From the NCBI GenBank assembly GCA_000508965.1, contig BAHV02000010.1, forward strand, positions 434,001-498,000: 64,000 nt of DNA, read 5' to 3'. Source of the stretch: Dielma sp000508965 (GTDB taxonomy: Bacteria; Bacillota_I; Bacilli_A; Erysipelotrichales; Erysipelotrichaceae). Position numbers and translations under genes: made by a program. Positions 16,096 through 24,192 of the stretch are shown here, in pieces (the stretch's first letter is position 1; each line of letters begins with the position of its first letter). The notes under the pieces were generated by a model. The model searched no databases. It saw only the letters and a program-made list of their open reading frames with translations, and had not been told where the DNA came from.

Positions 16096-16773
16096 ATGAA
16101 AAAGCTAAATAATCGTACATTTGCAGTATTGGGGTTAGGTATCTTTGGTTCAACGGTAGCTAAAACATTAAGTGAATATAACTGTGAGGTTATCGCGGTT
16201 GATTTGGATATTAAATGCGTTGACCGCATGGCGGATATCTGTACTAGCGCTAATCAGGGAGATATTACAGATTTGGAAACGCTGAGAGCCGCCGGTATCG
16301 GTGATTGTGATGTTGCTGTCGTAGCGGTAGGGTCGCATCTTGAAGAAAGCATCATGGCAATCATGAATCTTCATGAGTTAAAGGTGCCATATATTGTTGC
16401 GAAAGCAAAAAATAAACGCTATATGGAAATTCTGAAGGCAATCGGCGCGGATAAGGTCATTCGTCCGGAGAAGGAAATGGGTGAGCGGGTCGCCAAGAGT
16501 CTGCTGAGTCAAAATATTGTGGATATGATTGATATCGATGATACTTATTCAGTTGTTGAAATGAACGCACCTAGAAGCTGGGTCGGAAAATCGCTGATTG
16601 AACTAGATGCCCGCCGTAAATTTGGCATCAATGTTTTGGGTATCCGCAAAAGCAATGAGTCTCGATTGAGTATTTCACCTTCCGCGGAATATGTGATTGC
16701 TGCTGAAGATCATTTGCTGGTTATCGCTGAAATGCAGACATTTGAGAAGTTTGAATTTATCAATAATATTTAA
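16096..16773 (+). CDS. ktrA: Potassium uptake regulatory subunit KtrA
   Basis: A 225-residue cytoplasmic RCK protein. The N-terminal TrkA-N Rossmann domain has FAVLGLGIFGS (glycines at 13, 15 and 18) and the NAD-type acidic end of strand two (VIAVDLD). The C-terminal TrkA-C domain (about residues 140-225) is the part that binds c-di-AMP in characterised KtrA and gates KtrB. The gene lies 9 bases behind ktrB with a TAGGAG ribosome site. A weak terminator follows at 16788. Confidence 0.95.
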   Translation: MKKLNNRTFAVLGLGIFGSTVAKTLSEYNCEVIAVDLDIKCVDRMADICTSANQGDITDLETLRAAGIGDCDVAVVAVGSHLEESIMAIMNLHELKVPYIVAKAKNKRYMEILKAIGADKVIRPEKEMGERVAKSLLSQNIVDMIDIDDTYSVVEMNAPRSWVGKSLIELDARRKFGINVLGIRKSNESRLSISPSAEYVIAAEDHLLVIAEMQTFEKFEFINNI

Positions 16774-16787
16774 TCTATAGATTTAAG

Positions 16788-16831
16788 ATCAGAAATCTTT
16801 TGAATTAAAGCAAAGGAATTCTGATTTTTTT
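16788..16831 (+). terminator. Probable terminator of ktrBA
   Basis: ATCAGAA and TTCTGAT can pair across a 24-base loop and are followed by seven T. The long loop makes it a moderate call. The 150 bases after it hold only a small palindrome (ATTGATA-A-TATCAAT, 16954-16968) and no gene. Confidence 0.5.
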
Positions 16832-16974
16832 GATGTTGAAAAATGGTTAAGAAACTGATTTTGAGAGGATTGGAGTAAAATTAACAAGATAACACACTTA
16901 CTGCATACAAGGTATAAAAAATAATAAGTACAAATATATGAAATACGCTGTTGATTGATAATATCAATTTTACA

Positions 16975-17017
16975 ACAAAAACAAAGCTGAAGTTGAAAAC
17001 CTCAGCTTTGTTTTTGT
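16975..17017 (-). terminator. Terminator of the small membrane protein gene
   Basis: A perfect 16-base inverted repeat, ACAAAAACAAAGCTGA with TCAGCTTTGTTTTTGT, loop 11 bases. It can work on both strands; on the minus strand it sits just after the stop codon at 17034. Confidence 0.85.
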
Positions 17018-17033
17018 AAGTCCTTTCCGCAGC

Positions 17034-17264
17034 TTAATTATTTTTATACATTTTAGACATGTCTTTCACAAAGCGGCTCATCAGCGGCAAATAGGTTGCA
17101 GCCATTAAGGCTGCGGCGCCGACAGCGACAGTTTTGCGCTGCTCCTTCTTAACACTTAAACCAATCAGAATGCCAATCGAAGCAAGACATAATTTTAGCT
17201 GCCCCATTTCGGTAATGGTCATCGTTTTGATATACGCATCGGCACAGCTGAATAATTTTTTCAT
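17034..17264 (-). CDS. Small membrane protein of unknown function
   Basis: A 76-residue protein with two hydrophobic segments (about residues 22-40, LKLCLASIGILIGL, and 47-62, AVGAAALMAATYLPLM) separated by a basic turn (KKEQRK). Similar small proteins in Firmicutes are often labelled as phosphate ABC transporter permeases, but nothing in the sequence supports a transport role: it is far too short and lacks permease motifs. The ribosome site AGAGGACAG precedes the ATG. It is transcribed alone between ktrA and the hydrogenase gene. Confidence 0.75.
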   Translation of the reverse strand: MKKLFSCADAYIKTMTITEMGQLKLCLASIGILIGLSVKKEQRKTVAVGAAALMAATYLPLMSRFVKDMSKMYKNN

Positions 17265-17336
17265 ATACTGTCCTCTCTTTCTGCTTTTAGTATAGCATAG
17301 TTATTTATGATTGGCGCATCTTTTAGGGCAAGTACG

Positions 17337-17366
17337 TTGACCTGGAAGGGATTGGAAAACTATAAT
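17337..17366 (+). promoter_or_regulatory. Sigma-A promoter of the hydrogenase gene
   Basis: TTGACC (17337-17342), 18 bases, TATAAT (17361-17366), giving an untranslated leader of about 25 bases. Confidence 0.75.
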
Positions 17367-17395
17367 TATTACATTGTAAAGAAAGGGTACAAATT

Positions 17396-19093
17396 ATGAT
17401 AAGTAAACATGAATTTTCCGCAATTCGGATACCGATTGAAACGGATAATCCAGCCATTGTGAGAAATGAAGAATTATGTATTAAATGCGGTCAATGCCGT
17501 AAAGTATGCGAAGAGGAAATTGCAGTTGGCAGAATGTATGATTTAGCGGCTACTAATGATACAGCGGTATGTATCCATTGCGGTCAGTGTGCGAATGTCT
17601 GTCCGGTTAACTCGATAAGTGAGGTGGATGATACATATAAGATCAAACAGGCAATGCAAGATCCGTCAATGCGGATCGTTGTTTCAACATCGCCTTCAGT
17701 GAGGGTTGCCTTAGGCGAGGAGTTTGGCATGCCGGCCGGGACATTAGTGGAGGGCTTAATGGTTGCGGCTTTGCGCAGCTTGGGCTTTCATTATGTTTTG
17801 GATACGAATTTTTCAGCTGATCTGACAATTATGGAAGAAGCGGCTGAACTTGTGAAGCGAATCAGCACGCATGGTACTTTGCCGCAGTTTACGAGCTGCT
17901 GCCCGGCGTGGATTAAGTTTGTGGAAACCTTCTATCCGGAAATGCGCGATCATTTATCAAGCGCGAAAAGCCCGATTGGCATGCAGGGGCCAACGATCAA
18001 AACTTATTTCGCGCAGAAGCAGAAGCTTGCCGCAGATCGTATTTTTAATGTAGCGCTGACTCCATGCACTGCTAAAAAATTTGAAATCAGCCGTCCGGAG
18101 ATGAACGCAGCTGCTGATGAACTGGATGATATAAATCTGCGTGATATGGATGCGGTGATTACTACCCGTGAGCTTGCCCGCTGGCTGAAGGCCGAGGGTA
18201 TCGATCTTAATGCGCTGAAACCTAGTGAATATGATTCGTTTATGGGACCAGCATCGGGAGCTGGCATTATCTTCGGCAACACCGGCGGGGTTATGGAAGC
18301 AGCAATCCGTACAGCATACTGGATGCTTACTCATGAGAATCCCAAGGCGGATCTTGTGAAGCTGACACCGGTTCGCGGCAAGGATGGTATTCGTGAAGCC
18401 AAACTTGAAATTAACGGTATACCGGTTAGGGTAGCGGTCGTTCATGGAACTGAGAATGCCCGTCAGCTGATGGAAAAAATAAAAGCTAAGGCAGTCAATT
18501 ATGATTTTGTAGAAGTGATGACATGCCGCGGCGGCTGTATTGGCGGCGGCGGTCAGCCTAAGAGTGCCGTACCGATGAATGATGAGATCCGTCAGGCACG
18601 TATTGATTCACTGTATCAAAAGGATGCGGCCAGCGCGATTCGTTTTTCTCATGAAAACCCGCAGATTCAGGCAGTATATAAAGAATTCTATTCTGAGCCT
18701 TTAAGCGAAAAAGCTGAAAGGTTCCTGCATACTGAATATGTAGACCGCAGCGCGATATTGAATGGCGTGCATCCTAAGATAGAAGATATACTGCCACAAG
18801 CTGAACCGGCATCTAAACCGGCGACACGCCGTTTTAAATGTATGATCTGCGGATATGTGGCAGAGATGGATGAGCTGCCACAGGATTATAAGTGCCCGGT
18901 TTGTTTCCAGAGCCGAGAGATGTTTGAAGAAATCAAAACCTCTGAGCCGCAAGCTGAACCGGCATCTAAACCGGCGACGCGCCGTTTTAAATGTATGATC
19001 TGCGGATATGTGGCGGAGATGGATGAGCTGCCAGAAGATTATAAGTGCCCGATTTGTTTCCAAGGCAGAGAGATGTTTGAAGAAATCAATTAA
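17396..19093 (+). CDS. [FeFe] hydrogenase with two C-terminal rubredoxin domains
   Basis: A 565-residue iron hydrogenase, soluble and cytoplasmic. Residues about 28-70 hold two [4Fe-4S] ferredoxin motifs (CIKCGQCRKVC and CIHCGQCANVCPV). The H-cluster domain has TSCCPAW at 166-172, PCTAKKFE from 223 and TCRGGCIGGGGQP from 376, the three standard [FeFe] motifs with their cluster-binding cysteines. Two nearly identical rubredoxin-like modules (about 478-513 and 529-564), each with CMICGY and CPVC or CPIC, follow a short linker that is repeated with them. It should evolve or oxidise H2, with rubredoxin modules as an extra electron port. No maturase genes (hydE, hydF, hydG) are in the window. The module duplication is recent, since the DNA copies are almost the same. 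Confidence 0.95.
   Translation: MISKHEFSAIRIPIETDNPAIVRNEELCIKCGQCRKVCEEEIAVGRMYDLAATNDTAVCIHCGQCANVCPVNSISEVDDTYKIKQAMQDPSMRIVVSTSPSVRVALGEEFGMPAGTLVEGLMVAALRSLGFHYVLDTNFSADLTIMEEAAELVKRISTHGTLPQFTSCCPAWIKFVETFYPEMRDHLSSAKSPIGMQGPTIKTYFAQKQKLAADRIFNVALTPCTAKKFEISRPEMNAAADELDDINLRDMDAVITTRELARWLKAEGIDLNALKPSEYDSFMGPASGAGIIFGNTGGVMEAAIRTAYWMLTHENPKADLVKLTPVRGKDGIREAKLEINGIPVRVAVVHGTENARQLMEKIKAKAVNYDFVEVMTCRGGCIGGGGQPKSAVPMNDEIRQARIDSLYQKDAASAIRFSHENPQIQAVYKEFYSEPLSEKAERFLHTEYVDRSAILNGVHPKIEDILPQAEPASKPATRRFKCMICGYVAEMDELPQDYKCPVCFQSREMFEEIKTSEPQAEPASKPATRRFKCMICGYVAEMDELPEDYKCPICFQGREMFEEIN
18797..19093 (+). repeat. Tandem duplication encoding the rubredoxin modules
   Basis: Two in-frame copies offset by 153 bases (51 codons): copy 1 at 18797-18949 and copy 2 at 18950-19093. 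They share CAAGCTGAACCGGCATCTAA and most of the rest, with only a few substitutions, such as Gln/Glu, Val/Ile and Ser/Gly changes. Confidence 0.9.
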
Positions 19094-19094
19094 A

Positions 19095-19125
19095 AAAACA
19101 AGGCGGAAAATTCTGCCTTGTTTTA
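19095..19125 (+). terminator. Bidirectional terminator between hydrogenase and coaX
   Basis: AAAACAAGGC pairs with GCCTTGTTTT. The A- and T-runs on both sides allow it to end both converging transcripts; it overlaps the coaX stop codon at 19123. Confidence 0.85.
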
Positions 19126-19890
19126 ATGATTGCGGTCGTAGATAGTTTTCAGACCTTTAAATGTTAAATCGGGATCATAAGTATCGATCATTGCTGTGTT
19201 GCTGCAGATGATGCGGCCTAAACCGCCAGTCGCAATCACTTTCATGTCGCTGATGCCAAGCTCTTTCTTAAACTGCGTGATGATGTACTCGCATTGGCCG
19301 ATGTAGCCGTAAACTAAGCCTGCCTGCATTGATGTGATTGTATTTTTCGCAAGAATCGTATCCGGCTTTTTAATTTCAATTTCCGGCAGTTTGGCGGCCT
19401 GTGTCCATAGGGCTTTGGCGCTGATTTCAATGCCGGGAGCGGTAATGCCATATTGAAAGATACCATCTTTGCTTACATAATCATAGGTAGTGGCGGTGCC
19501 AAAATCGATGACTAGCGCGTTGCCCCCATAGGCTGCCATACAGCCTGCCAGATCGACAATGCGGTCAGCTCCCACTGAGCGGGGATCATCGGTACGAACG
19601 GAAATGCCGGTTTTTAAACCGGGACCAATGATGATCGGTTCTTTATGAATATACTTGCGGATACTGTTGGTAAAGGCATGCATCACCTTAGGGACCACTG
19701 AGGAAATGATTACGTCTTCAATCGTGTTGGCATGAATATCAAAGGCATGCATGAAATTAATCAGATTGCTGCCATATTCGTCACTGGTACGAATGGTTTT
19801 GGTTGTCAGACGGAACGTTGCCTTGATTGTATCCTCATCAAAAAAAGCGATGGTCATATTAGTATTGCCGATGTCTACTGTCATTAACAT
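19123..19890 (-). CDS. coaX: Type III pantothenate kinase
   Basis: A 255-residue ASKHA-fold kinase for the first step of coenzyme A synthesis, pantothenate to 4'-phosphopantothenate. Recognised by the N-terminal DIGNTNMTIAFF phosphate loop (from residue 6), DPRSVGADRIVDLAG with the catalytic Asp, VIDFGTATTYD and GGLGRIICS near the end. Type III enzymes need a monovalent cation and are not inhibited by CoA. It is the last gene of a minus-strand run with coaBC (3 bases upstream) and an ECF transporter component, which fits uptake and phosphorylation of pantothenate. Confidence 0.96.
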   Translation of the reverse strand: MLMTVDIGNTNMTIAFFDEDTIKATFRLTTKTIRTSDEYGSNLINFMHAFDIHANTIEDVIISSVVPKVMHAFTNSIRKYIHKEPIIIGPGLKTGISVRTDDPRSVGADRIVDLAGCMAAYGGNALVIDFGTATTYDYVSKDGIFQYGITAPGIEISAKALWTQAAKLPEIEIKKPDTILAKNTITSMQAGLVYGYIGQCEYIITQFKKELGISDMKVIATGGLGRIICSNTAMIDTYDPDLTFKGLKTIYDRNH

Positions 19891-19893
19891 GAT

Positions 19894-21084
19894 TTATTTC
19901 TCCTTTAAATGGGCTGCCGCAGTTTTTAATATAATCGCTGCGCAGTCATCTTTGCTCATCAGATCATAGGTTTTTTCCTCTGTTTCAGAGAGAATGGTAA
20001 TGCGGTTGGTATCGCCTTGAAAACCAGCGCCGGATTCACAAATGGAATTGGCTGCGAGCAGGTCACAATTCTTTAAGGCGCGTTTTTTTCTGGCGTTAGC
20101 CAGTACATTTTCTGTTTCCATGGCAAAGCCAATCAACAGCTGATGTGTTTTATGAGCGCCGCACCAAGCTAGAATGTCTTCGTTTTTTACCAATTGCAGT
20201 GTCAGTGTGTCACTGGCCTTTTTTATTTTTTGCTGTGCCGGCTGTACACAGCGGTAATCACTCACTGCCGCGGCTTTGATTACAATATCCGCTTCATCAA
20301 AATGTGTCTTGATTGCTTCTGCCATGTCGGCGGCGTTCGGCGTGTGAATCGTTTTGATGAATTGCGGCGGCTGAACACTCATCGAGGCGTGAATCAGCGT
20401 CACATCAGCACCCATGCGCTGTGCCTGACGTGCCAGCGCACAGCCCATCTTGCCTGAGGAATGATTCGTGATAAAACGTACAGGGTCGATGGCTTCAATT
20501 GTAGCACCGGCGGTGATGATCACTTTTTTACCAGCTAATTCATCACTGCTATTTAAACATCGATCAATGGCTGCCTTCAATGTCTCAAGATCTGCCAGCT
20601 TGCCCATGCCGGCATCACCGCATGCCAGATGGCCGCTGACCGGCTCAATAATCTGAATGCCATAATGCTTCGCCAGCTTCAAATTATCCTGTGTGATCGG
20701 ATTTTGATACATGGCGGTATTCATTGCCGGTGCAATCAGCTTCGGACACTGACAGGCAAGAAAGGTTGTCGTCAGCATATCGTCTGCCTGACCATGAACA
20801 ATTTTCGCAATTACATTGGCGGTAGCCGGGGCGATAATGAAGCAGTCAGCTTTTTTCGCAATGCTGATATGCTGAGTTGATTTTTCAAAACGATGATCAA
20901 AAGTATCCACCATAACAGTATGATTGGTCAGTGCTTCAAAAGCCAGCGGCTGAATAAATTCACAGGCATTTTTAGTCATGATTACCTCGACATCAAGATC
21001 GAGCTTTACTAAGTCACTGACCAGCTGAACGGCTTTAAAAGCTGCCACACAGCCGCTGATGCCGACAACTACACATTTACGCAT
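19894..21084 (-). CDS. coaBC: Bifunctional phosphopantothenoylcysteine synthetase/decarboxylase
   Basis: A 396-residue fusion. The N-terminal flavoprotein decarboxylase CoaC domain (about 1-180) has GISGCVAAFKA, the PAMNTAMYQNP substrate-clamp motif and CGDAGMGKLAD. The C-terminal CoaB ligase domain (about 185-396) has ITAGATIEAIDPVRFITNHSSGKMG and KNEDIL. It joins cysteine to phosphopantothenate with CTP and then decarboxylates the product. It overlaps the upstream transporter gene by 8 bases and is followed by coaX after 3 bases, so translation is coupled. Confidence 0.97.
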   Translation of the reverse strand: MRKCVVVGISGCVAAFKAVQLVSDLVKLDLDVEVIMTKNACEFIQPLAFEALTNHTVMVDTFDHRFEKSTQHISIAKKADCFIIAPATANVIAKIVHGQADDMLTTTFLACQCPKLIAPAMNTAMYQNPITQDNLKLAKHYGIQIIEPVSGHLACGDAGMGKLADLETLKAAIDRCLNSSDELAGKKVIITAGATIEAIDPVRFITNHSSGKMGCALARQAQRMGADVTLIHASMSVQPPQFIKTIHTPNAADMAEAIKTHFDEADIVIKAAAVSDYRCVQPAQQKIKKASDTLTLQLVKNEDILAWCGAHKTHQLLIGFAMETENVLANARKKRALKNCDLLAANSICESGAGFQGDTNRITILSETEEKTYDLMSKDDCAAIILKTAAAHLKEK

Positions 21085-21706
21085 GAGGTACTCCTTTCAA
21101 AAGCGGTTTGATCGCTTTATATATCGCGGATACAAGAATCAGCGCCAAGATTGCTTCCAGGATCCCGTTAGTTGTAATGGTTCCCCAGATCACTCCCATC
21201 AGCGCGTCATAAGCAATGCCTTTCACCGCTGCATAAGCCGGGCCGAAGAAGATATAAATGCCTGCCAGAACTAAGATCGTATTGCATAATGAACCGATTA
21301 TGGCTGCGGCAGCGACTGCAATAGTTTCATTGACTTTCAGCTTTTTCAAGCCGAGCATGATTAACCCTGAGCTGACACCAATTAAAATTCTTGGTACAAG
21401 CGCCACAAGCAATGAATTGAAATTGCCGTGTAATTCGCCAAATGAATAAAAGGGAGTAAATACAAAGCTGACCGGTGTTGGTGTGAGCGTATTCATCACC
21501 ACGCTGGTTAAACCAAAAACAGCGCCTAAAACAGCGCCTTCCTTCCATCCGCAGGCGACGGCGATTAAGATTACCGGGATATGAAGGGTTGTCGCTTTCA
21601 GCGGTCCGATGGGAATATAACCCAGCGGGGTAAGCATAAGGACTAGCTCAAATCCGATAAAAATACCCAATAAGGCCATTCTGCGTGTTTGCATTTTATT
21701 TTTCAT
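21077..21706 (-). CDS. panT: ECF transporter S component, probably for pantothenate
   Basis: A 209-residue membrane protein with about six hydrophobic segments and the ECF S-component pattern: an N-terminal basic RRMALLGIFIG for docking to EcfT, then LGYIPIGPLKATTLHIPVI, and a C-terminal TTNGILEAILALI helix. S components bind a vitamin and use a shared EcfAA'T energy unit, which is not in the window. Pantothenate is inferred from the overlap with coaBC and the coaX gene that follows. The start is the second of two adjacent ATGs, six bases after AAGGAG; the first (21709) is only three bases away. Confidence 0.85.
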   Translation of the reverse strand: MKNKMQTRRMALLGIFIGFELVLMLTPLGYIPIGPLKATTLHIPVILIAVACGWKEGAVLGAVFGLTSVVMNTLTPTPVSFVFTPFYSFGELHGNFNSLLVALVPRILIGVSSGLIMLGLKKLKVNETIAVAAAAIIGSLCNTILVLAGIYIFFGPAYAAVKGIAYDALMGVIWGTITTNGILEAILALILVSAIYKAIKPLLKGVPHA

Positions 21707-21759
21707 CATAGTCTCCTTACTGTCACTCTTTTAAAGATGCAACGTAATAATGCGCATAC

Positions 21760-21788
21760 ATTATAAAACAGACTGATTTAAGTTTCAA
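21760..21788 (-). promoter_or_regulatory. Sigma-A promoter of the panT-coaBC-coaX operon
   Basis: On the minus strand, TTGAAA (21783-21788), exactly 17 bases, TATAAT (21760-21765). On the plus strand a TATAAT at 21798-21803 probably serves the divergent VanZ-like gene, but its -35 is unclear. Confidence 0.75.
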
Positions 21789-21823
21789 GAAATAGTGTAT
21801 AATTATTGTAAAGGAAGTGTTTT

Positions 21824-22294
21824 ATGCGTAAAAGATACTGTTGGGGAATTGTGACCGTCGCCGTGCTTATTTTAATATGGGGCAATTCAATGCTGCCGGG
21901 CAGCATTTCAGGAACAATTTCTTCTGAGGCATCGCAGGGAATTCTGAGTGTAATTTATAAGCTGATTCCTAATTTGCCTTTCGATTTTGACAGCTTTCAT
22001 TCCTTCATCCGCAAAGCTGCTCATTTTGGCGAATATGCTTTGCTTGGTATTTGCTTCTATCAGTTTGTATGTACTTATCGCATAAAGCATCCGCTGATTT
22101 ATACTTTATTGTTATGTGCCGGCTGTGCGTGTATTGATGAATGGATACAGGCATTTACACCCAATCGTTTATCAAAGCTGAGTGATGTGATGCTTGATAG
22201 TATCGGTGCTTTTTGCGGCATGGGTTTATGTCATATAGTTAAAAGGAGGATGAATGATGCAAGTAATGGATGGCAAAAGAATGCGGGAAGCTGA
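21824..22294 (+). CDS. VanZ-like membrane protein
   Basis: A 156-residue protein with four hydrophobic segments and the VanZ family core: IRKAAHFGEYALLG in the middle, then CIDEWIQAFTPNR followed by SDVMLDSIGAFCG. The founding member raises low-level teicoplanin resistance; most chromosomal members have no known function, and nothing here links it to glycopeptides. The ribosome site AAGGAAG precedes the ATG. The end overlaps the next gene by about 38 bases, so the two are cotranscribed. Confidence 0.88.
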   Translation: MRKRYCWGIVTVAVLILIWGNSMLPGSISGTISSEASQGILSVIYKLIPNLPFDFDSFHSFIRKAAHFGEYALLGICFYQFVCTYRIKHPLIYTLLLCAGCACIDEWIQAFTPNRLSKLSDVMLDSIGAFCGMGLCHIVKRRMNDASNGWQKNAGS

Positions 22295-23783
22295 TGCGAT
22301 CGCTTTAGAGGAATATCAGATTCCGACGCTGCTTTTAATGGATCGCGCAGCTGATGCGCTGATGAAGGAAGTTTTGCGCTGGCAGGCAAAGCGTGTTTGT
22401 ATTTTATGTGGTTTGGGCAATAATGGCAGTGATGGTCTGGCATTAGCGACGCAGCTTCAGCGTTTTACGGATGTTAGTGTCAGTGTTGTCATGCTCGGCG
22501 AGGGGAATCAGATGCCGTCGGATGGTCAAGTTTATTATCAGATCATGCGCGCCTTGAATATCCGCTCTTTTATCCAGCCGGGTTTAGAGGATCTGCGGCT
22601 CTTGCTTCATGAATCTGAGCTGTTGGTGGACTGCTTGTTCGGCACGGGGTTGAACCGCGGTATTGACGGTTTATTTTATGATGTGATTGAAAGTGTGAAT
22701 GCCAGCGGCAAGCCGGTGATCAGCTGTGATATTCCCAGCGGTATTCATGCCGATACGGGGCAGATTTTAGGCACGGCGGTTAAGGCACAAGTGACGGTTA
22801 CTTTTCAAAATCCTAAGCTGGGTCTTTATTTAGAGCCGGGCAGTTTATACTGCGGGGATATCGTTATTGCGGATATCGGCGTGCCGAATGTGGTAATTGA
22901 AAGGTTGAAAAGCGGCTTTGATTTATTAGATAAAGAGCTTGCACACAGACTCTTGCCGCCAAGAGCGCGTAATGCGAATAAGTATACATGCGGGACGGCG
23001 CTTTTAATCGGCGGTTCAAAAGGGATGAGCGGAGCTCTGCAGATGTGTGTAAAGGCGTGTCTTTACAGCGGCTGCGGCTTGACGACTTATGCGGCGCCGG
23101 CCTGTATTATGAATGCGCTGACTTCCTCACTGCCGCAGGCCATGAGCCTTGCTGTTTCCGATAAGCAGGGGCATTTTGATAATGAATTTTGTGATGAACT
23201 GTTTAAAGCGGCACAGAATGCGGAGGTGATTGCCTTTGGCTGCGGAGCGGGCCGCAGTGAGGATGCGGAGCGTATTCTGGAACGGCTCTTGCTGATTGAT
23301 AAACCGCTGATTATTGATGCTGATGGTCTATGGGCGTTAAGCCGCCGGCTGCCGCTTTTAAAGAAGCGCCGCAGCGCGACGATTCTGACACCGCATATGG
23401 GCGAGATGCAGCGGCTTTGCGCTGTCGATAAGAATGCTCTGCAAAGTGATGTTTTGCGCTATGCTTTTGATTTTGTGAACGAGTATCCGGTGACTTTGGT
23501 ATTAAAGGGCATGCGCACCTTGATTTTAGAGAAGGGCCGGCTGAGAATTAATACGACGGGAAATGAGGGGTTGGCAAAGGGCGGCAGCGGTGATGTACTC
23601 TGCGGCATGATTACCGCGCTGATGGCCCAGCAGAAACAGGCATTTGATGCCGCTTCTTTAGGTGTCTATCTGCATGGACTTGCCGCTGATCTGCAAAGTC
23701 AGCACACGGCGTTTTATGCAATGACAGCGAATGAATTGATTCAAGGAATTTCTGATGCATTCTTTGCTGTTATGGATGATTAA
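22257..23783 (+). CDS. nnrD: Bifunctional NAD(P)H-hydrate repair enzyme
   Basis: A 508-residue fusion that repairs hydrated NADH and NADPH. The N-terminal YjeF_N epimerase (NnrE; about 1-210) has VCILCGLGNNGSDGLALA and DCLFGTGLNRG. The C-terminal ADP-dependent dehydratase (NnrD; about 225-505) has LIGGSKGMSGA, LTPHMGEMQRL and the nucleotide motif GNEGLAKGGSGDVLCG. The start is the ATG at 22257, seven bases after AGGAGG; an ATG at 22254 is also possible. The gene overlaps the end of the VanZ-like gene and is closed by a terminator. Confidence 0.95.
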   Translation: MQVMDGKRMREADAIALEEYQIPTLLLMDRAADALMKEVLRWQAKRVCILCGLGNNGSDGLALATQLQRFTDVSVSVVMLGEGNQMPSDGQVYYQIMRALNIRSFIQPGLEDLRLLLHESELLVDCLFGTGLNRGIDGLFYDVIESVNASGKPVISCDIPSGIHADTGQILGTAVKAQVTVTFQNPKLGLYLEPGSLYCGDIVIADIGVPNVVIERLKSGFDLLDKELAHRLLPPRARNANKYTCGTALLIGGSKGMSGALQMCVKACLYSGCGLTTYAAPACIMNALTSSLPQAMSLAVSDKQGHFDNEFCDELFKAAQNAEVIAFGCGAGRSEDAERILERLLLIDKPLIIDADGLWALSRRLPLLKKRRSATILTPHMGEMQRLCAVDKNALQSDVLRYAFDFVNEYPVTLVLKGMRTLILEKGRLRINTTGNEGLAKGGSGDVLCGMITALMAQQKQAFDAASLGVYLHGLAADLQSQHTAFYAMTANELIQGISDAFFAVMDD

Positions 23784-23791
23784 CAATAATG

Positions 23792-23819
23792 ACAGGTTTC
23801 CGAAAGGGCCTGTTTTTTT
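23792..23819 (+). terminator. Rho-independent terminator of nnrD
   Basis: ACAGG and CCTGT frame a purine-rich loop and are followed by seven T. Confidence 0.7.
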
Positions 23820-23843
23820 CTGATTGATGACAGTTTAGTCATT

Positions 23844-23897
23844 CATTTAGATAAATGTCTAAATGTTATTGACAGTGAGTCAGCTCTTCTCTATACT
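23844..23897 (+). promoter_or_regulatory. Promoter and palindromic operator of the sdpR operon
   Basis: A strong promoter, TTGACA (23869-23874), 17 bases, TATACT (23892-23897). Three bases upstream of the -35 lies a perfect inverted repeat, CATTTAGA-TAAATG-TCTAAATG (23844-23865). Its position and symmetry suit binding of the ArsR-type repressor encoded by the first gene, so autoregulation is likely. Confidence 0.75.
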
Positions 23898-23921
23898 GAA
23901 GATGACATGGAGGTGAGAGGC

Positions 23922-24188
23922 TTGAGTTTTCAGGAGACATTCAAAGCATTATCCGATCCTACCCGCCGCGAGATCTTGGAAATGCTGAAGCAGCATAAAA
24001 TGAGTGCCGGTGACATTGCTTCTCATTTTAATGTGAGCAACGCGACGATTTCGCATCATCTAGCTATCTTAAAAAGTGCCGGTTTGATTGATGATGAAAA
24101 GATTGGGAAATATATTTATTATGAGATTAACTTAAGTGTTGTTGAGGAAATACTCGGCTGGCTGGCCGGTTTGAGCGAAACGAGGTGA
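23922..24188 (+). CDS. sdpR: ArsR-family repressor, SdpR type
   Basis: An 88-residue winged-helix protein. The start FQETFKALSDPTRREILEML, the recognition region ISHHLAILKSAGLI and the wing KIGKYIYYEIN are typical of SdpR. The start is TTG at 23922, behind GGAGGTGAG; an in-frame ATG at 23907 would leave almost no leader after the promoter and no ribosome site. Metal-binding cysteines of classical ArsR proteins are absent. In Bacillus, SdpR represses sdpRI and is drawn to the membrane by SdpI when the toxin SDP is present. Here sdpI follows after 4 bases, which supports a similar circuit. Confidence 0.92.
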   Translation: MSFQETFKALSDPTRREILEMLKQHKMSAGDIASHFNVSNATISHHLAILKSAGLIDDEKIGKYIYYEINLSVVEEILGWLAGLSETR

Positions 24189-24192
24189 TAAG

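Noticed and set aside
17034..17264. Phosphate ABC transporter permease
   Set aside because: A label often attached to similar small proteins, but 76 residues with two membrane segments cannot be an ABC permease.
17957..18445. 162-codon open frame on the minus strand inside the hydrogenase gene
   Set aside because: Shadow of the H-cluster domain; no start context and no family match.
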